From Peromyscus leucopus (Eukaryota; Chordata; Mammalia; Rodentia; Cricetidae), in contig NC_051073.1 of NCBI RefSeq assembly GCF_004664715.2, positions 62,548,379-62,612,378 on the forward strand: a DNA stretch of 64,000 nucleotides, read 5' to 3'. Below the pieces are notes generated by a model. That model was not told the origin of the DNA and did no database searches. It saw only the letters and a program-made list of their open reading frames with translations. The first letter of the stretch is position 1, and each line of letters opens with the position of its first letter. Below, one piece after another: positions 45,401 to 60,451 of this stretch. A program made the position numbers and the translations under genes.

Positions 45401-47687
45401 CGGTCCTCGGGTGTGGCTCCATCCGTGATGCCTATGAACAGGTCTGGATGAGACATGAAATCTGCATACATCTCCAGTAAGGAACGCTTCTCCAGGATAA
45501 ATGTAGGAAGCACCACCTAAAACATCAATGCAAACCAATTAAGGAGAATTAATCCACATATATATCCACAAATAATTATCTCTATCATCTAAGAGCTTTT
45601 TTTTTTTTTTTTTGTTTTTCGAGACAGGTTTTCTCTGTGTAACCCTGGCTGTCCTGGATCTCACTCCGTAGACCAGGCTGGCCTCAAATTCAGAGATATC
45701 CACCAGGCTCTGCCTCCCGAGTGCTGGGATTAAAGACGTTCGCTACCACCGCCTGGCTCTGTTAATTTCTTAAAGAAAAGAAATGATATGAATGAAAAAA
45801 AGGAATGTAAATAAAACAATACAATAAAAACAATAATAAAGAGCCAGGCATGATGGCTCAGGCTGTAATCCCAGCATTCAGGAAGCAGAGGCAGGGGGAT
45901 CAAGAGTTCAAGGCCAGCCTAAGCCACATAGTGAAGCTCTTGTCTCAAAAAACCCAATAGCCCAGCAGGTAAAGGCACTTGCCACCAAGTCTGAAGACCA
46001 GAGTTTGATCCTCAGAACCACACTGTGGCAGGAGAGAAGCAAGTTGTCCTCTGACCCACGCTGGCATTTGTGCCCATGCCCAGACCCAAATGTGAAAAAT
46101 AAAAATAACTAAATTAATTACATTGATGTATATTTTAAACTATGATCTTTGGAGCTTTCACGAGACTAGCACGGTTCTTTAAAGTGACAGAACTGGACAG
46201 ATAGCTAACACAGTTAACAATGCTTAGCTTCTCCCCTCTTACTGGAAGTCCATTAAAATGGCACCAAGTAAATCCATACACAGACAAGCCCCAAAGTACT
46301 CAGAAAGGGGAGAAAAAGGAACACTATTTAGATCCGGGAACTAGAAGGGTTAATCTTAAGCAGTCTGCACTGCGGGTTCCTGGAGAGGCTCCAGAGCCAG
46401 CTCCTTCCTCCCAGGCTCCGCTGTCTTTTATGCTGCGGGAAGATGCTCACCCACCAGATGCCTCCTGACTTCATCTGCTCCACACAGCTGGAGACAGGCC
46501 ACAGCTTGCTTAGAAGTGGGGAATACCGCACAGCTCCTACCTCCCCACACACACACAGGATGTCCAGGAGCTTGTTTACACCAAATGCTCTAACTCTGAG
46601 AGCCGTGTCCTTTCCAGGATTCACACACTACCTTCTCATTTCTTCAGGAAGAAAACAACTCTTGCAAGGTGTTACAAGAAGCTGAAGCCAGCGCCTCAGA
46701 TGTTTACCTCCTTTTGGAAGCTGCCATCTATCAAAGAGCCCTTTCTTTAAGCTAATTAAACTTGCAGTGGCCATTCACTTTTTCTTAAACCAAGTAATAG
46801 AGCCTCGGCAGAGTGGCACACTACGATAGTCCAGGACTCTAGAGGGTGAGGCAGGATAGTAACAAGTTCAAGGCCAGCCTGGGCTACACAGTGAGTTTGG
46901 GGCTAGCCTGTAGTATATAGGAAGATGATGTCTCACAATTATTTTTTCAGATTGTTTCTTACAAGGCAAATAACATCGTCACGGTGTACAGACACACGTG
47001 TTAGAGCCATAAGGAAAGTAGAACTGACTGAACTTCACGGGAGGCACTGCACGGAGGACACGGAAGGAAGCCACAACTGGAGGGTGCGCCAAGACTCCAA
47101 GTTCCGACACTGCTCAGAGCTTAGTGTCGGAGGGTTTCCTGAATTTCACCATTGTTGGAAACGCTTGTTCTGTTCGGTCTCCTCTGTGTGCAATGCACCT
47201 CAAAGAACGATCACCGAGAAAAGCAAAAGAAGCCAAACACTTAGAGACCAACTGGAAGAGAATCCTGTGCATTAGGGACAGAGGGACGATGAGAGACTAT
47301 TACCTCTTACTCATCCTGGCTGCCTTCAAATTCATGGCAATCCTCTTGCCTCAGACTCCCAAATGGTGAGGTTACAGGCGTGTACCACCAGATCCGGCTT
47401 TATTTTTCCAAACTGTCTATGAAGTGCTTAACTATCCTCATTTATTATCATTTTAAATGCATCAAAATGGAGACTGGTAAGCTAGCTCAAAGCTGCTGCA
47501 AAGCCAATGACCTAAGTGCAGTCCCTGGGGTCACGTGGTGGAAGGGAGAGCTCTCTTATCTTATTGCAAGTTGTCCTCTGGGGTGCACACACACACACAG
47601 ACACACACAGACACACACACACACTCCACTCATATATCTGGGGTGCACACACATACACACACACACAGACACACACACAGACACACA

Positions 47688-47726
<39 letters not shown>

Positions 47727-50114
47727 CACTCATATATCAAATAAACAAATGTAATCAAAAGACCCAAAAGGAAGAGAAGGGAGATAAGTCACCCAGGCTG
47801 GGCCCGAGCTATCTTCTACCTGCTGCTCTAATCCTCAGCAGCGTCTGCACTAGACTCAAGGCTCGGTCTGCTGGGGGTGGGAGGAAGATGTGACAGCATT
47901 TTAGTCACACTCCTTACTGCCTGGAAGTACCAGTCCTTTAAATGTGTGTGAACAGTGCTCAATTAACAATAAAGTGTAAGTTCTTAGTTAATAAAGAACA
48001 GATAAGGACACAACACAGCTACTTACATCCAAAGAGAGCTTGTCCACCTGAGTTACTGGAACATTCTTTGTAAGTGTTCTCATGTCTCATAAACCTCAAT
48101 GCTGTTTTTAAACCTAAAGTCTAGTAAGGAACAGAAATACCATACTAACCAGATAATCCCTCGCTACACTATTTCAACTAGAACCATAGCTGGTAAAATA
48201 AGTATTTCTTCTGGACTGCTAATATTATGTGAAAGTATTTCTTGAACAGAATGATAGCAACTGAAGTCTAAGTGGAAGATTAATAAGGGAATTAATTCTT
48301 AAATGCCTGCCCTTGGTAGAATTCTGATGGAACCCAATGACTTTTAAGTCTTTCATCAAGGGCTGTGAGATGGCCCTGTAGGCAGGGGGGCTTGTATTGC
48401 AAGCCTGAGCACCTGAGTTTAATCCCTGCAACCTGCGTTTGAAGGAAAGAACTGACTCCTGCCTGCACTACCACACACATCACATAAAGACACATAGTGC
48501 AAGCCGGGCCATGGTGGCGCATGCCTTTAATCCCAGCACTCAGGAGGCAGAGCCAGGAGGATCTCTGTGAGTTCGAGGCCAGCCTGGTCTACAAAGTGAG
48601 TTCCAGGACAGCCAGGGCTACTACATAGAGAAACCCTGTCTAAAAAAAAAAAAAAATAAAAAATAAAGGAAAAGCTCCTATCAAGCACAGTAAGTCTAAG
48701 TTAAAACAAACAAACAATGCTCCCAACCACACATACAAAAGAACAGTGTTTTTGACTTTTCAGTGATGAAAAATGAATTCTGAAGGCAAAAAGCTTTCTA
48801 TTTAAAGTTCTATAACAGATGAGCATGGGAAACAATCTTTCATCTCTACATTTACAGCCTTCAATGAAACCCAAATCTGTTTGTGAGAGACATCTAAGTA
48901 GCCCAGGCTGGCCTTGAGTTTCCCATCCTCCTGCCTCGGTCTCTCCTGCTCCAGGACTGCAGATCGAAGCCCCACACTGGCCGGCGGCTGTCAGCAGTAA
49001 GGCGCAGGAGCAGAGGCTCGGCCTCCCAGCACCTGAGCGGTAACTTACTCTCGTTAGGTCCATGCCCAGCTTGAGCTGCGACAGGAGATGCAGGATGACA
49101 CTGCGCTGCTCCTCCACGGCCCCCAGGTCATCCTCCTTGTTGTCACAGGTGTCCTCTATCTCATCCTCTGCATCAATTTCCTCAGGTTCCTTGATGTGGA
49201 GAGAGCAGAGTCGGGTATTGTTAAGTACTTATAGACATTCACTAAGAAAAAAACAGTCACCTCAAACCCAGAAGGACAAACATGGTATGTACTCACTCAT
49301 AAGTGGATTCTAGATATAAAGCAAAGAACAATCAGACTGCAACCCACAGAACCAGGGAGGCTATGTAGCAGGGGAGACCCTAGGATGACTGTGGCTTAGA
49401 ATAAGTTTTGGTTTTATTCAATTACTGGGCAAGCCTCAGTGAAACATTTCACTATTAGGATAAGAATTTATACTGTATCAAGCTGATAATAGAAAAATAA
49501 ATAAATAAATGGAAAAAAAGAAAAGAAAAATCACTCGGCCTTGGAGACATTTATACTAGGTCTAAACAAATCAGAGGTGGGCAAAGCCCTTCTGAAGACA
49601 CAACTCCCATTAGTAAGCCAAGAAACACATTTCCCTCCAAGAGCCCACAATTGCTGGTAGAGAACAGGCTGTGGGCCTGTGACATGATTTTCTGTTTTCT
49701 AAGACACAGTCTTACTGTGTAACCACGTTAACCCAGCACTCACTATGTATCCAAGGCTGGCTTCAAACTTATGGCAATTCTCCTGTCTTAGTCTCCTGGG
49801 TACTGAGATCGCAGAAATTTGTCTACATGCCCAGCTGAAATACATTCATTTTATAGAAACAGTATTTCTTAAAAGAGCAAAGAATGCCCCCTGAATAAAC
49901 TCAGCTTTGAACCTAGTCTGGGAACAACATCTACAATTTTAAGTGATTTCTGTCTGCTTGTTTGTTCTGAGACAAAGTCTCTCACTATGTAAGGCAAGCT
50001 GGCCTGGACCTTAGCCTCCCAAGTCTATGGATTACAGGCATAAGCCACCAGGCCTGGCTAAGTTCTGGAGGCTTTGTTTTAAATTTTTATTTTGTTAATT
50101 TAAAAAATTTTATG

Positions 50115-50170
<56 letters not shown>

Positions 50171-50869
50171 GTGCTAGAAAGGCCAGAGGTCACAGATTCC
50201 CTGAATCTGGAGCTGTGTGCCACCCCACGTGAGTACTAGGAACCATACTCTGGCCCTCTTCAAGAGCAGTATGCTCTCTTAACTGCTGAGCCATCTCCCC
50301 AACCCCAAGTTCAAGAGTTTTAGGGATTAAATGTTTGTCCTTGTTTAAGCTAAAGCTACAAAGTAAAACTGAAAGGTGGATGCACACAATGTCAGATCTA
50401 ACTATCTAGCCTTATTCTGCTGTTCACTCCTGCCTGAGAAGATCTGTGGTTGGAAAGGGATTCCAGATAACATAAAAACTCTGTGGCTCGTCGGGCAGCT
50501 ACACTGCCTGCTGCCACCGCCTGGCCTCTGTGCAGCATTTTAATCAGTAACACCCGACTCCCCACCCCCACAACTGAATGTATACTTCCATCTCACTGGC
50601 TCCTAATGACCAGTTAAACAACTGCATATTTATTACTTTAGCTTACTTTTAATTTTTTAGGGTTTTCAGATGAAGGCAGGGGTGGGGTGGGGCTTCACTC
50701 TGTAGCCCAGGCTAGCCTTTAATGCTCAATAATTTTTTTGTTTGTTTTGAAATAGAGAGTTTCAAATGGCCTAGGTTGGTCTTGAACTTACTATGTCTTT
50801 GAACTCCTGATTCTCTTGCATTTGCTTCCCACATGCTCAAATTATAGGCATGCATCTACTCCGGTTCTG

Positions 50870-50924
<55 letters not shown>

Positions 50925-53011
50925 ACACATGTGAAGGCCAGAGGTTGATGTCAGAAACTTTCCTTTATTATTTTTCACTTTGTTTTTTCAGACTATCTCT
51001 CTCAGTGACCTGGAGTTTACCGATTCTCCTAGGCTGGCTGGCCAGTAAGCTCCAGGTATCTGCCTGTCTCCACCCCTACCCGATCCCAGGCACTGCAGTT
51101 AAAGACGCATGCCACTGCACCTGGCTTTCACACGGGTGCTGGGAAACCGAACTGAGTCTCATACTTGCATAACAGAAACTGCCAATTGGCCGTCTCCCAA
51201 CCCTACAGGCTTTATGTTTCTGCCAGAGTCTCATTCTGTATGCAGCTAGGCTGGCTTAGAAACTCACTTTGTAGTCCAGCCTAACTTTGAACTTGTGGTG
51301 ATTCTCCTGCCTCAGCCTTTAGAGTAGCTAGGATTAAAAGTTGGAGCTACCCTACCTGTCCAGCTTGCTTTGAGCAAGGTCCAAAGGTTCAATAGCACCT
51401 TGTCAGCTGTCAGCAGGCACAGTGGTGGTTCCCTGCCTCTCAAAGAGCAGTTTGTTAACCTCTTTCTGCCAGGAAGCTGAATATAAGGATGCGATCTTTT
51501 CTAACTTATTAGATTTTAAATTTTCATGATAGTGGAGTGGGGATGGGTAGTTTTTGGGTTTTCTTTTTTTCTTTTTTCTTTTTTTTTTTTTCTTTTTTTT
51601 TTTTTTCGAGACAAAGTTTCTCTGTGTAGCTTTGCGCCTTTCCTGGAACTCTCTTTGGAGACCAGGCTGGCCTCGAACTCACGGAGATCCGCCTGCCTCT
51701 GCCTCCCAAGTGCTGGGATTAAAGGCGTGCGCCAACACCGCCCGGCTCTTTTTTGTTGTTTTGTTTTGTTTTTCGAGACAGGGTTTCTCTGTGTAGTTTT
51801 GGTGTCTGTCCTGGATCTCACTCTGTAGACCAGGCTGGTTTCAAACTTACAGAGATCTGCCTTGCTCTGCCTTCCGATGCTGGGTTTAAAGGCGTGCGCC
51901 ACCGGCCCATGGGTAGGTATTTCTGAGACAGTGTCTCACTGTGTAGCCGAGGCTAGTCTTAAACCCACAGCAATATTTCTATTTTAGCCTCACACAGAGC
52001 TGGGAATACAGGTGTAAGCCATCATGCTTCGATAGTTATGATGATTTTTAAAAAGAAATTATTTTGTGTTATTTTTATTTCCTCCACCACTATTTATCCT
52101 ATCAAATAAGATACTCACCTGTTTTTGTTCTGTATAGCTAGACTAAAACCAAACCAAACACACACAGACATGGACATCGACACAGACACACTAAAAAACC
52201 TCACACCTGCCAGATGTGGTGGCACTCAGGAGACAGAGGCAGGTAGATCTCTGTGAGTCTATGTAGAGAAACCTTGTCTCCAAAAAACAAAAATAAATAA
52301 ACAGATAAATAAATAAATAAAAGACTACAGAGACAAAATTGTGTGTCCACACAGAGAGCCCTCTGTTTTTATGACCTCTTTCCATGAAGAGGCAGCCTAT
52401 TGGGAAGCAGCTCCTGCTCTGGAGCCTAGATCCTCTGCACATAAAAGTCTACTTGAACACCACTGTTCACTTTCACACAAGGGGAACTGATAGCCCTCTC
52501 TCCACGTGGACCAAATAACACCATTATATGAGATTAAATAATTACAAGAGCCCCTTCTAGGTGGCGATTAAGAATGCTCTCTGCCGGTGTGCGCACCCTT
52601 ATCCCACACTGGAGCAGAGCCAGCGATCTCTGTATTGAGCACTGGCTACAAGTGAGTACAGAAAAGAAAGTACACAGAAAACCTTCTCGAAAAACCAAAA
52701 AAAAAAAAAAAAAAATGAGAATGCTCTCTGACATTACATCTGAGGTTGGACTTAGGCTTCAGATGAATAATGCAAACACAGCTTTAGAGAATGGGGTGTC
52801 ACTCCGAGAAAGAGGTGCTCAGTGACCCAAGACCCTGGCACACTCAATCTCAGCACTAAAACCAAACAGTAACGATAGCAACAGAAGCCAGTTACTTTAT
52901 GGGTTGAACCTTCTCTACTGGAAGTAGTATCAAAGAGAAACAACCAGGAAGAACAACTGTAGAAGAATACAGTTTTCAATATTAAAAAAGTATTACATTC
53001 ACGTACATACT

Positions 53012-53047
<36 letters not shown>

Positions 53048-56000
53048 ATGTGTGGCATGGTGTACACATGGAAGTCAGAAGACAACATGAGGAGTCATTC
53101 CCTCCTCTGTCATAAGGTCCCAGGGACTAAACTCAGGGTGTCAGACTTGACAGCAAGTGCCTTTACCCACTGAGCCCTCTCGCTGGTCCTGTTTTCATTG
53201 CTTTAACACAAACAAACAACAAGTAATTTACTGAAATAGGAAAGAAAATGTATTTAATATTTTTGAGACAGGAACTTGCTATATTATAGACCTCAGAGTG
53301 CTGCCTGCCTCTGCCTCCCAAGCACTGGAACCAAAGGTGTGCACCGCCACACCCGGGAAGAGAAATTTTACCAAGAGCTAAACACTGACTCTACATCGTG
53401 CTGTGGACAAAAGAATTCAGAAGCTTTCCCATTTTTCTGGACTGTCTCAGGCAGCACAGGCTGGCCTTTAAGTTGGTAATTTGCTGAGATTCAGAACATG
53501 TGCCACCACACCTAGCTGGAAGCTCTCTTTCCTGGTCATCATGATTTTCTTCAAAAGCTTAAGCAGCAATGCACTTCCAAACTACAAAACAAACTTTCAA
53601 ATATGTGAAACGCTTACAAACGCCGGTGGCTAGCAATGACAAGGGCCGAGAGTGAGTGAATGTCTAGGAACCTGTGCTAGCTGAAGACTGCATGGGAAAG
53701 AAAAATCACAATTCTACAAGACTCCTTTCTTTGTCTTGATGTCAGCCTCAGAGGCAATAAGAAACCACAGAATTAAAAAAACATTTTTTCAAGGCAGAGC
53801 TTTTCTGTGTAGCCCTGACTTCCTAAAACTAGCTCTACAGACTAGGCTGGCCTTGAACTCACAGAGATCCGCCTGCCTCTGCCTCTTGAGAGCTGGGATT
53901 AAATACGTGCGCCACCGCCGCCCGGTGAATTTCTTTTTACTTATTTATTTATATAGTTGTACACGTGTAAGTGTTTTAAGTGTGTGGGTGTGCAAGTGCC
54001 ATGGCACACACGTGAAGAAGGGCAGAGGACAGCTGGCTCTTCCCTCCCACCATTCGGGCTCTGGGGACAGAACTTGGGCTGCGAGGCTCTGCAGCAAGTG
54101 CCCTCATCCAGTGAGCCACGTCTCCAGCCCAGGCTCAATGGCGGTATCCGGTTGGACTGAGGTCTACCTTCGCCCTTGGCGGATAACAAACCCAAACCGC
54201 ACCTGTAAACTTTGGGACAATAAAGATGTGGTCTAGTGTGCCTGGATAGAGTCTAAACTTTAACACTAACTGCTAGCTCTGCTATTTTCTATCTGCACTT
54301 GGTGATCTAGTCACCAAGAGAACGATTTGGAAATCTGGCAGCCTCCTCCCAGATCCAGTGCCCCATCCCTTACAAAAGTCTCATTTTGCTAACAACGTGC
54401 TCTGCGCTCATGGTCCTTCACACTAAACCTCTTCTAGTCTGGCCTTCTCTCCAAAGCAATGGCTCCATGACCTTAAGTGCTCCTCAGAAACATTCATTAT
54501 CACATGTCCCTCTCCTGGAACATTCAACATGCTCAAATCACAGTAAATCTTGCTCAGAAGGGGCTTTCTCATTTCCTGGCTTTGTGAATAGCAACACAAT
54601 TTTATCTTGTTATTCTGGCTCCAAAGTTTCCAATCTGTCATAGTCTGGCTGATTTTTGTCATTTGAAATGCACATTGCTGATTCATTTGCTTTCATTTTT
54701 ACTTCCATGGTCTTTCATCCCATTTTAATTCCAAGTCATATGATATATCAATCTTCCATATATCCCTCTCCCAGGCACACGATCCTACTGTCGCTCTATT
54801 AAGACTAAGTCCTGCCTCACTTTATTGCTGCATTGTGGTCTCTGTGGAGCAGAAGTACCTCTCCACATGGAGTACATGACTGCAGTACCCAACAACCCTG
54901 TGATGGTTCTCATAAGCTACTTACAACGGAACTCTGCTGTTAGCTTTATCCTCATCCTAGTCTCACAGGGCATCGCCATCACTACTCTACAGGTGAGGAA
55001 GCTTAGAACCAAACTTTAAAAGCTTTGTCCCCAAGGCATTCCTCCTCTACATCACTCAGTATTTCTTTTCTTTCTCTCAGGGGCAAACTGCAAAGGGTGT
55101 AAATCATGTCCATTAAGGAGAAAATGTCTCATCTTATCACCTGCTTATTTTAGTGTACAGAAGTTGAGGCTGCAAGTAGACTGCACACCTCTTCAGTGAA
55201 AGAACTGTCTTCTGATTGGGTTTCTCCTTAATTCCAGACAGCTTGGTAACCACAAGTGTGTGCATGTGTGTGTGTCAATGCATGCTATTTTCTTGGTTAG
55301 CCTACTTGCCTGCTCTTCAGCTCCCTGGCCCCAGCACCTCTTCATAAATTCAAAGTCTTTGCCAGGTTTGGACTAGTGTCTTAGCTCTTAAGAAACAACA
55401 TGCTAGTATATAAATGATCATAAAGTCCACATTATTCTTGACTCAGTAATTCTATTGGGGACAAAATGTAAAGAAATAATAAAAAAACTGGGAAGGGATA
55501 TAATACTTAGCAATAGTGTTATTATAAATAATAACAAGAAAGACAAACTAGATGTTCAACAACAGGACACGAACTCAGTATCTTCCTCTGACTTTCAAAC
55601 ACTAATTCTATAGGCCAGACCACAAGACAGAAAAGAGCTTCAGTTATCTATGTAATTATAGTAAGCATAAAAATTGCAGACATGAGCATAAAAGGCAAAG
55701 CAAACAAACCAAAAAATGATATCATTTCTAACAGCACATCTGCAGCAGAGCACAACACTGCAGCTCCTGGAAACAGAACGAGCACCGATGTATGTAACCA
55801 CTAAAGGTCGAGGTCAAGTGATGCGGAGCAACATCTGTAACAACTGTAGTGGTAACCCGCCTACCATTGCAAGCAGAGCTTACAATCTCAATGCTATTTT
55901 AATCACTTGTAAATGTAATAGCAAAGACTAACACAGTTAAATTAACAATGTGCAAACCCACACCTTTAATCCCAGCAGTCAGGAGGCAGAGGCAGGTGAA

Positions 56001-56921
56001 TCTGAGTTCAGGGTCAGCCTGGTCTACCAGGATGGCCGAGACTACACTGTCTCAAAAAAACAAAACCAACAAGAAACAACAACAAAACAAACCAACCAAC
56101 CACCACCAACAAAACAATGTAATGGGAAGCTGGCTGTACAGGGTGGTGCCTGTGAGGTGAGCCAGGTGGACTACTGACAGTTAAGGCCAACCAGGGCCTT
56201 TAACCGTCTAGTGTTCTATGGACACAAACGCCTTAACAACAACAACACCACCACCACACTGTCCCCTTTCAAGGAGTCCTCACTTCTTCCAGCAACATCA
56301 AGTTTTCATGTTCCCTTACCCTTGCTAACACTCCAGACTCTGCGACAGCCTGCGCTTCCGGGACTGCCATGGGCTTGCTCGCCTCGGCTGCAAAGGACGG
56401 CTCAGCTCCATTTTTATAGTGGTTTGATAAAGGTATCTTTGGTTCCAACCACTCAATTGTCGTTCCTGATGAAGAAAGAGAAAAATTTTGCTGAGACTTG
56501 CTCATAATCTGGGAAGTTGAGCAGATCTGGATTTTATTAAACAATTTTGTTCTGACCCTACAAGACTGAAGCTCTTCAAACTGCACTGAAAGGAGACAGC
56601 TACTCGACCTCATTAGCATGAGCACCATGATTGGGTACTTCACTACAGAGCAACTGCAACTTGAAATGAGACACTATGTAAAAGAAATCCACCCGGAAAA
56701 GGGCTGATCTTGCTTCTTAGACAAGTCTGTGAATCATGGAGTGAGTTCCCAATCAATAGATTAACCATTGGTATCAATTATGTCCCTCTAATAATCAAAA
56801 TGTATATAATTAGGCTTTAGTGGGGAGTCACTCCAGGAACCTGAATGGTAAACCAACATAATTTGTTTAAATTAAAGACTGCAATTTTCCTAACTAATAA
56901 CTGATTGGCTCTAATTTAAAT

Positions 56922-56971
<50 letters not shown>

Positions 56972-59900
56972 CCTTTTATTTAAATCATGAACAGCCCAAC
57001 ATAACTTTTAAACTGAAAACCTTTTCTACTGAATAAACAGAGCTGACCTAGTGAAAGTCAGCAGTCACATTTAGAGACCTGTCACCTTCTCAGTTAATGA
57101 GTCAATGGTCTCTTGTTACCCTCAACTAGTTTAACAGAGTAGATTCTATACCTAATCAATAATGGAAATGTTCCATTTGATTTCAGAGGCTGATCTGGGT
57201 TTCACAGAAGCTAGGTTATGGAGTACAAGAATTAGGGATGCTCGGACTTCTAAAACAGGAAACTAAAAACAGCAGGACACTAAGTCCAAGGCCAGACTCA
57301 GAAGAGAAATAAGTGACAAATCACCCAACAGGCTAATAGTGACATGCCTTGTTCAATGGCCCTTGGCACTAGGGGCATTAAGATTGGAGGAATGTCCTGG
57401 CTAAGGTCATGGGACCTATTTTAAAGTTGTACAGAAATGAAAATACTCCTCTACCCTAAAATAATTACATTAATTAAAAGACCCATTTTAGGGGGCTACT
57501 TAGCTAACTAGAAACTATAATAAGACTTTATTAAACCAGTCATTTATTAAACTTGGCCTCAAGGCCTCTCCAAATCAACACAGATACAACCAACCGAGTC
57601 TTTAGATAACATATATTCTGACTCTATGGTCCAGGCACAGTACTACACACTTGTCATCCTAGTGTTTAGAAAGCAGGTGCAGCATAGGCTGGAGAGATGG
57701 CGGCTCAGGGGTTAAGAGCAGGGGCTGCTCTTCCAGAGGTCCTGAGTTCAATTCCCAGCAACCACATGGTGGCTCACAGCCACTTATGAGATCTGGCGCC
57801 CTCTTCTGGCATGCAGGTGTACATGCAGAGCACTCATACATAAAATATAAATAAATAAAACTAAGAAAAGAATCAAGGAAGCAGGAGCAGCTGAGGCTAG
57901 CCTGGGATACACAGTGAGTTTACAGCCAGCCCAGGCTAGACAGTGACACTTTATCCATGAATGAATAAAACGAAAATATGACTTTATGGAGTTGAACATT
58001 CTTCTAAACAGAGATTTCATTTGTCATGTTATTGAGGAATTTGAATGGAAAGGTAACTTTTTTCAAGTTATAGTTTCATTCTGAGGTGATTTTAAAATAA
58101 ATTTGTACATGCCCAATTTGGAAAAGATAGCAACTATGGTTGAGAACCAGCAATGGCATTAGTTAATTCCTTGAACTACCTATAAACCTAGCCTCCAAAA
58201 AATCCAACGTGTGAACAACTTTTACTTCAAACCTTCAAAACTTTGGTAATTAATGCAAATTTACTCATACACCTTTCTTGGTCATGAGGAAATGTCAAAA
58301 ATAAAATTGTATTAATTTAAAGCATACAAAAGTTTCGCAATTGTTTTAAATGATATACTATTTAATCAAATATTTATTTAACATTTAATCGAGTAACCAG
58401 CACCAGTGTTACCTGATAGACTTTTAAAAATTAAACAGTACAGACTAGAAATAAGATGTTTCATTTTCCTAACAAACTCAGGAACTAAAATTAGCCCCCA
58501 TTTCTTACATCAGGTAACTCATCTAAGGTTCAAAATAGGGAAATAACTTGAGAAAACCAAAGTACTCACCTAAGGATGTAATACAACCAAAAAATTTCCC
58601 TTAGCACAAGACTGGAACTTGGAAAGTATTCCTGATATTTAGTGGGAAACACATGCTATAATACAATACAATACTACAGAGTTAACGAGCCGTGGACAGA
58701 GCTGGTGGTCGGGACACGCCCCCAGTGACTCTACCCAGATTACCTTGGATACAAGAATGCCATTACTTTAACAGAAACTGAGCTGTAGATTTACCTTTTG
58801 ACATGTTGAGTTTGAGGTTTAAAAAGGTATATTCAATGATGTTAAACATTAGACTGAAATTATTCTAAATTCCAAAACAGGACACAATCAGGAAGTTTGT
58901 AATTAGTGTGTTAATTAAAACCAAGAGACTCAACTGATTTTTTCCCTTCTCTCTCTTTTTTTCAAAAAATGTTTCTCTAGCATTAGAATGATAATGACTA
59001 CAGTCCTTCCCGTGTTTCAAGGCCAATGTCACACTCCACCCTTAATCCACGACTCACCTGAGGGCAAGGAGCCCTTCTGATGTGAGGCGTGCTGCAGCTG
59101 GAGGATGTGGAAGCAGTCATTTAAGCAGTTCATAGTTGCCATGGAAGTAGCTTTGAGCATCAAGAGGTCCTGGTCCAAAGAACTCAGAAGGCCGGAAGCA
59201 GGAAGGCATTCGATCCGTCTGATTAGGTCTCGTTGTTGTCCTTCAGCATGAGACATCATCTAAGAAAAGAACAGTCCTGTGGGTCTCACTCAACATGACA
59301 CACATCATCATTTAAATAATAGAAATCATTCTTTGAAGCATTTTCCAAGTGGCTTAGAAATTTATCTTAAGTTTGCTAGGCTATTTTCTTGCTTAAAAAA
59401 TTATTTTATTATTTTGTGTTTATGGGTGTTTTTGTCTGCATGTGTATGTGTGCCACATGTATGCAGTGTACCTAGAGGCCAGAAGAGGGCATCAGATCCC
59501 TTGGGACTGGAGTTAGAGATAGTTGTGAGCCACCATGTGGGTGCTAGAGATTGAACCAGGTCCTCTGGAAGAGCAGCCAGTGCTCCTAACCACTCCAGCC
59601 CCTGCTGGTCTATTTTTTTTTATTATTATTATTATGGTTTTGCATTTAATGGTAGCCCAGTGGCCTTTAGCCTTCAACTGACCGCCCAGATTTGTGACCT
59701 TTGATGGCTGCACTTTTTCTCTGGAAGCAATAAAGCAAAAAATGCTTGCCACTTTCTGTCAGTAGTATTAATTTATCCGAGTCCTCAGAAAGAACATTCA
59801 GAACATCCTCAACAGCAGTACTGAGTTTTCAGTCCACAGTTAAAATGAATCTACAGTCTGTGCCCTCAATCACTTTCCTGATACTTTAGTCAGGCCTGAG

Positions 59901-60418
59901 CTGAACAACTCTGAAAGTAGGACAGCAGCTCACCCGCCTCATCCCTCACCTAACTTCCAAGTCAGGGCGTATTGATTTGTTGTTGTTGCTATCTGGTTTT
60001 AGAACAAGTACTAGATTATAAGCTTTCCAGAAAAAAGGTTTAATCAAGACATTCTTTGACCAATCTACTATATCCAATCCAATCCTACTATATTGGAGCC
60101 TATCCAATACTACTATAACCCCACAGTCTCTCCATATAGTCCTGGCTGTTCTGGCACTCATTCTGTAGACCAGGCTGGCCTTGAACTCAGAGATCCACCT
60201 GCCTCTGTCTCCCAAGTGCTGGGATCAAAGGTGTGCACCACCACACCAGGTTCCTATCCACCTCTTCTAACAGAGGCAATGGAATAAAAACAATGTAATA
60301 TTTGTAGAGGAAAACAATTGATGATACTTTCAAGTGTAAGAAGGTTCTCAGATTGTTTATCCTTGGAAACTGTTAATTCACACAGAAACTCTGTAATGGA
60401 AAACTCTTAACATTTAGA

Positions 60419-60451
<33 letters not shown>

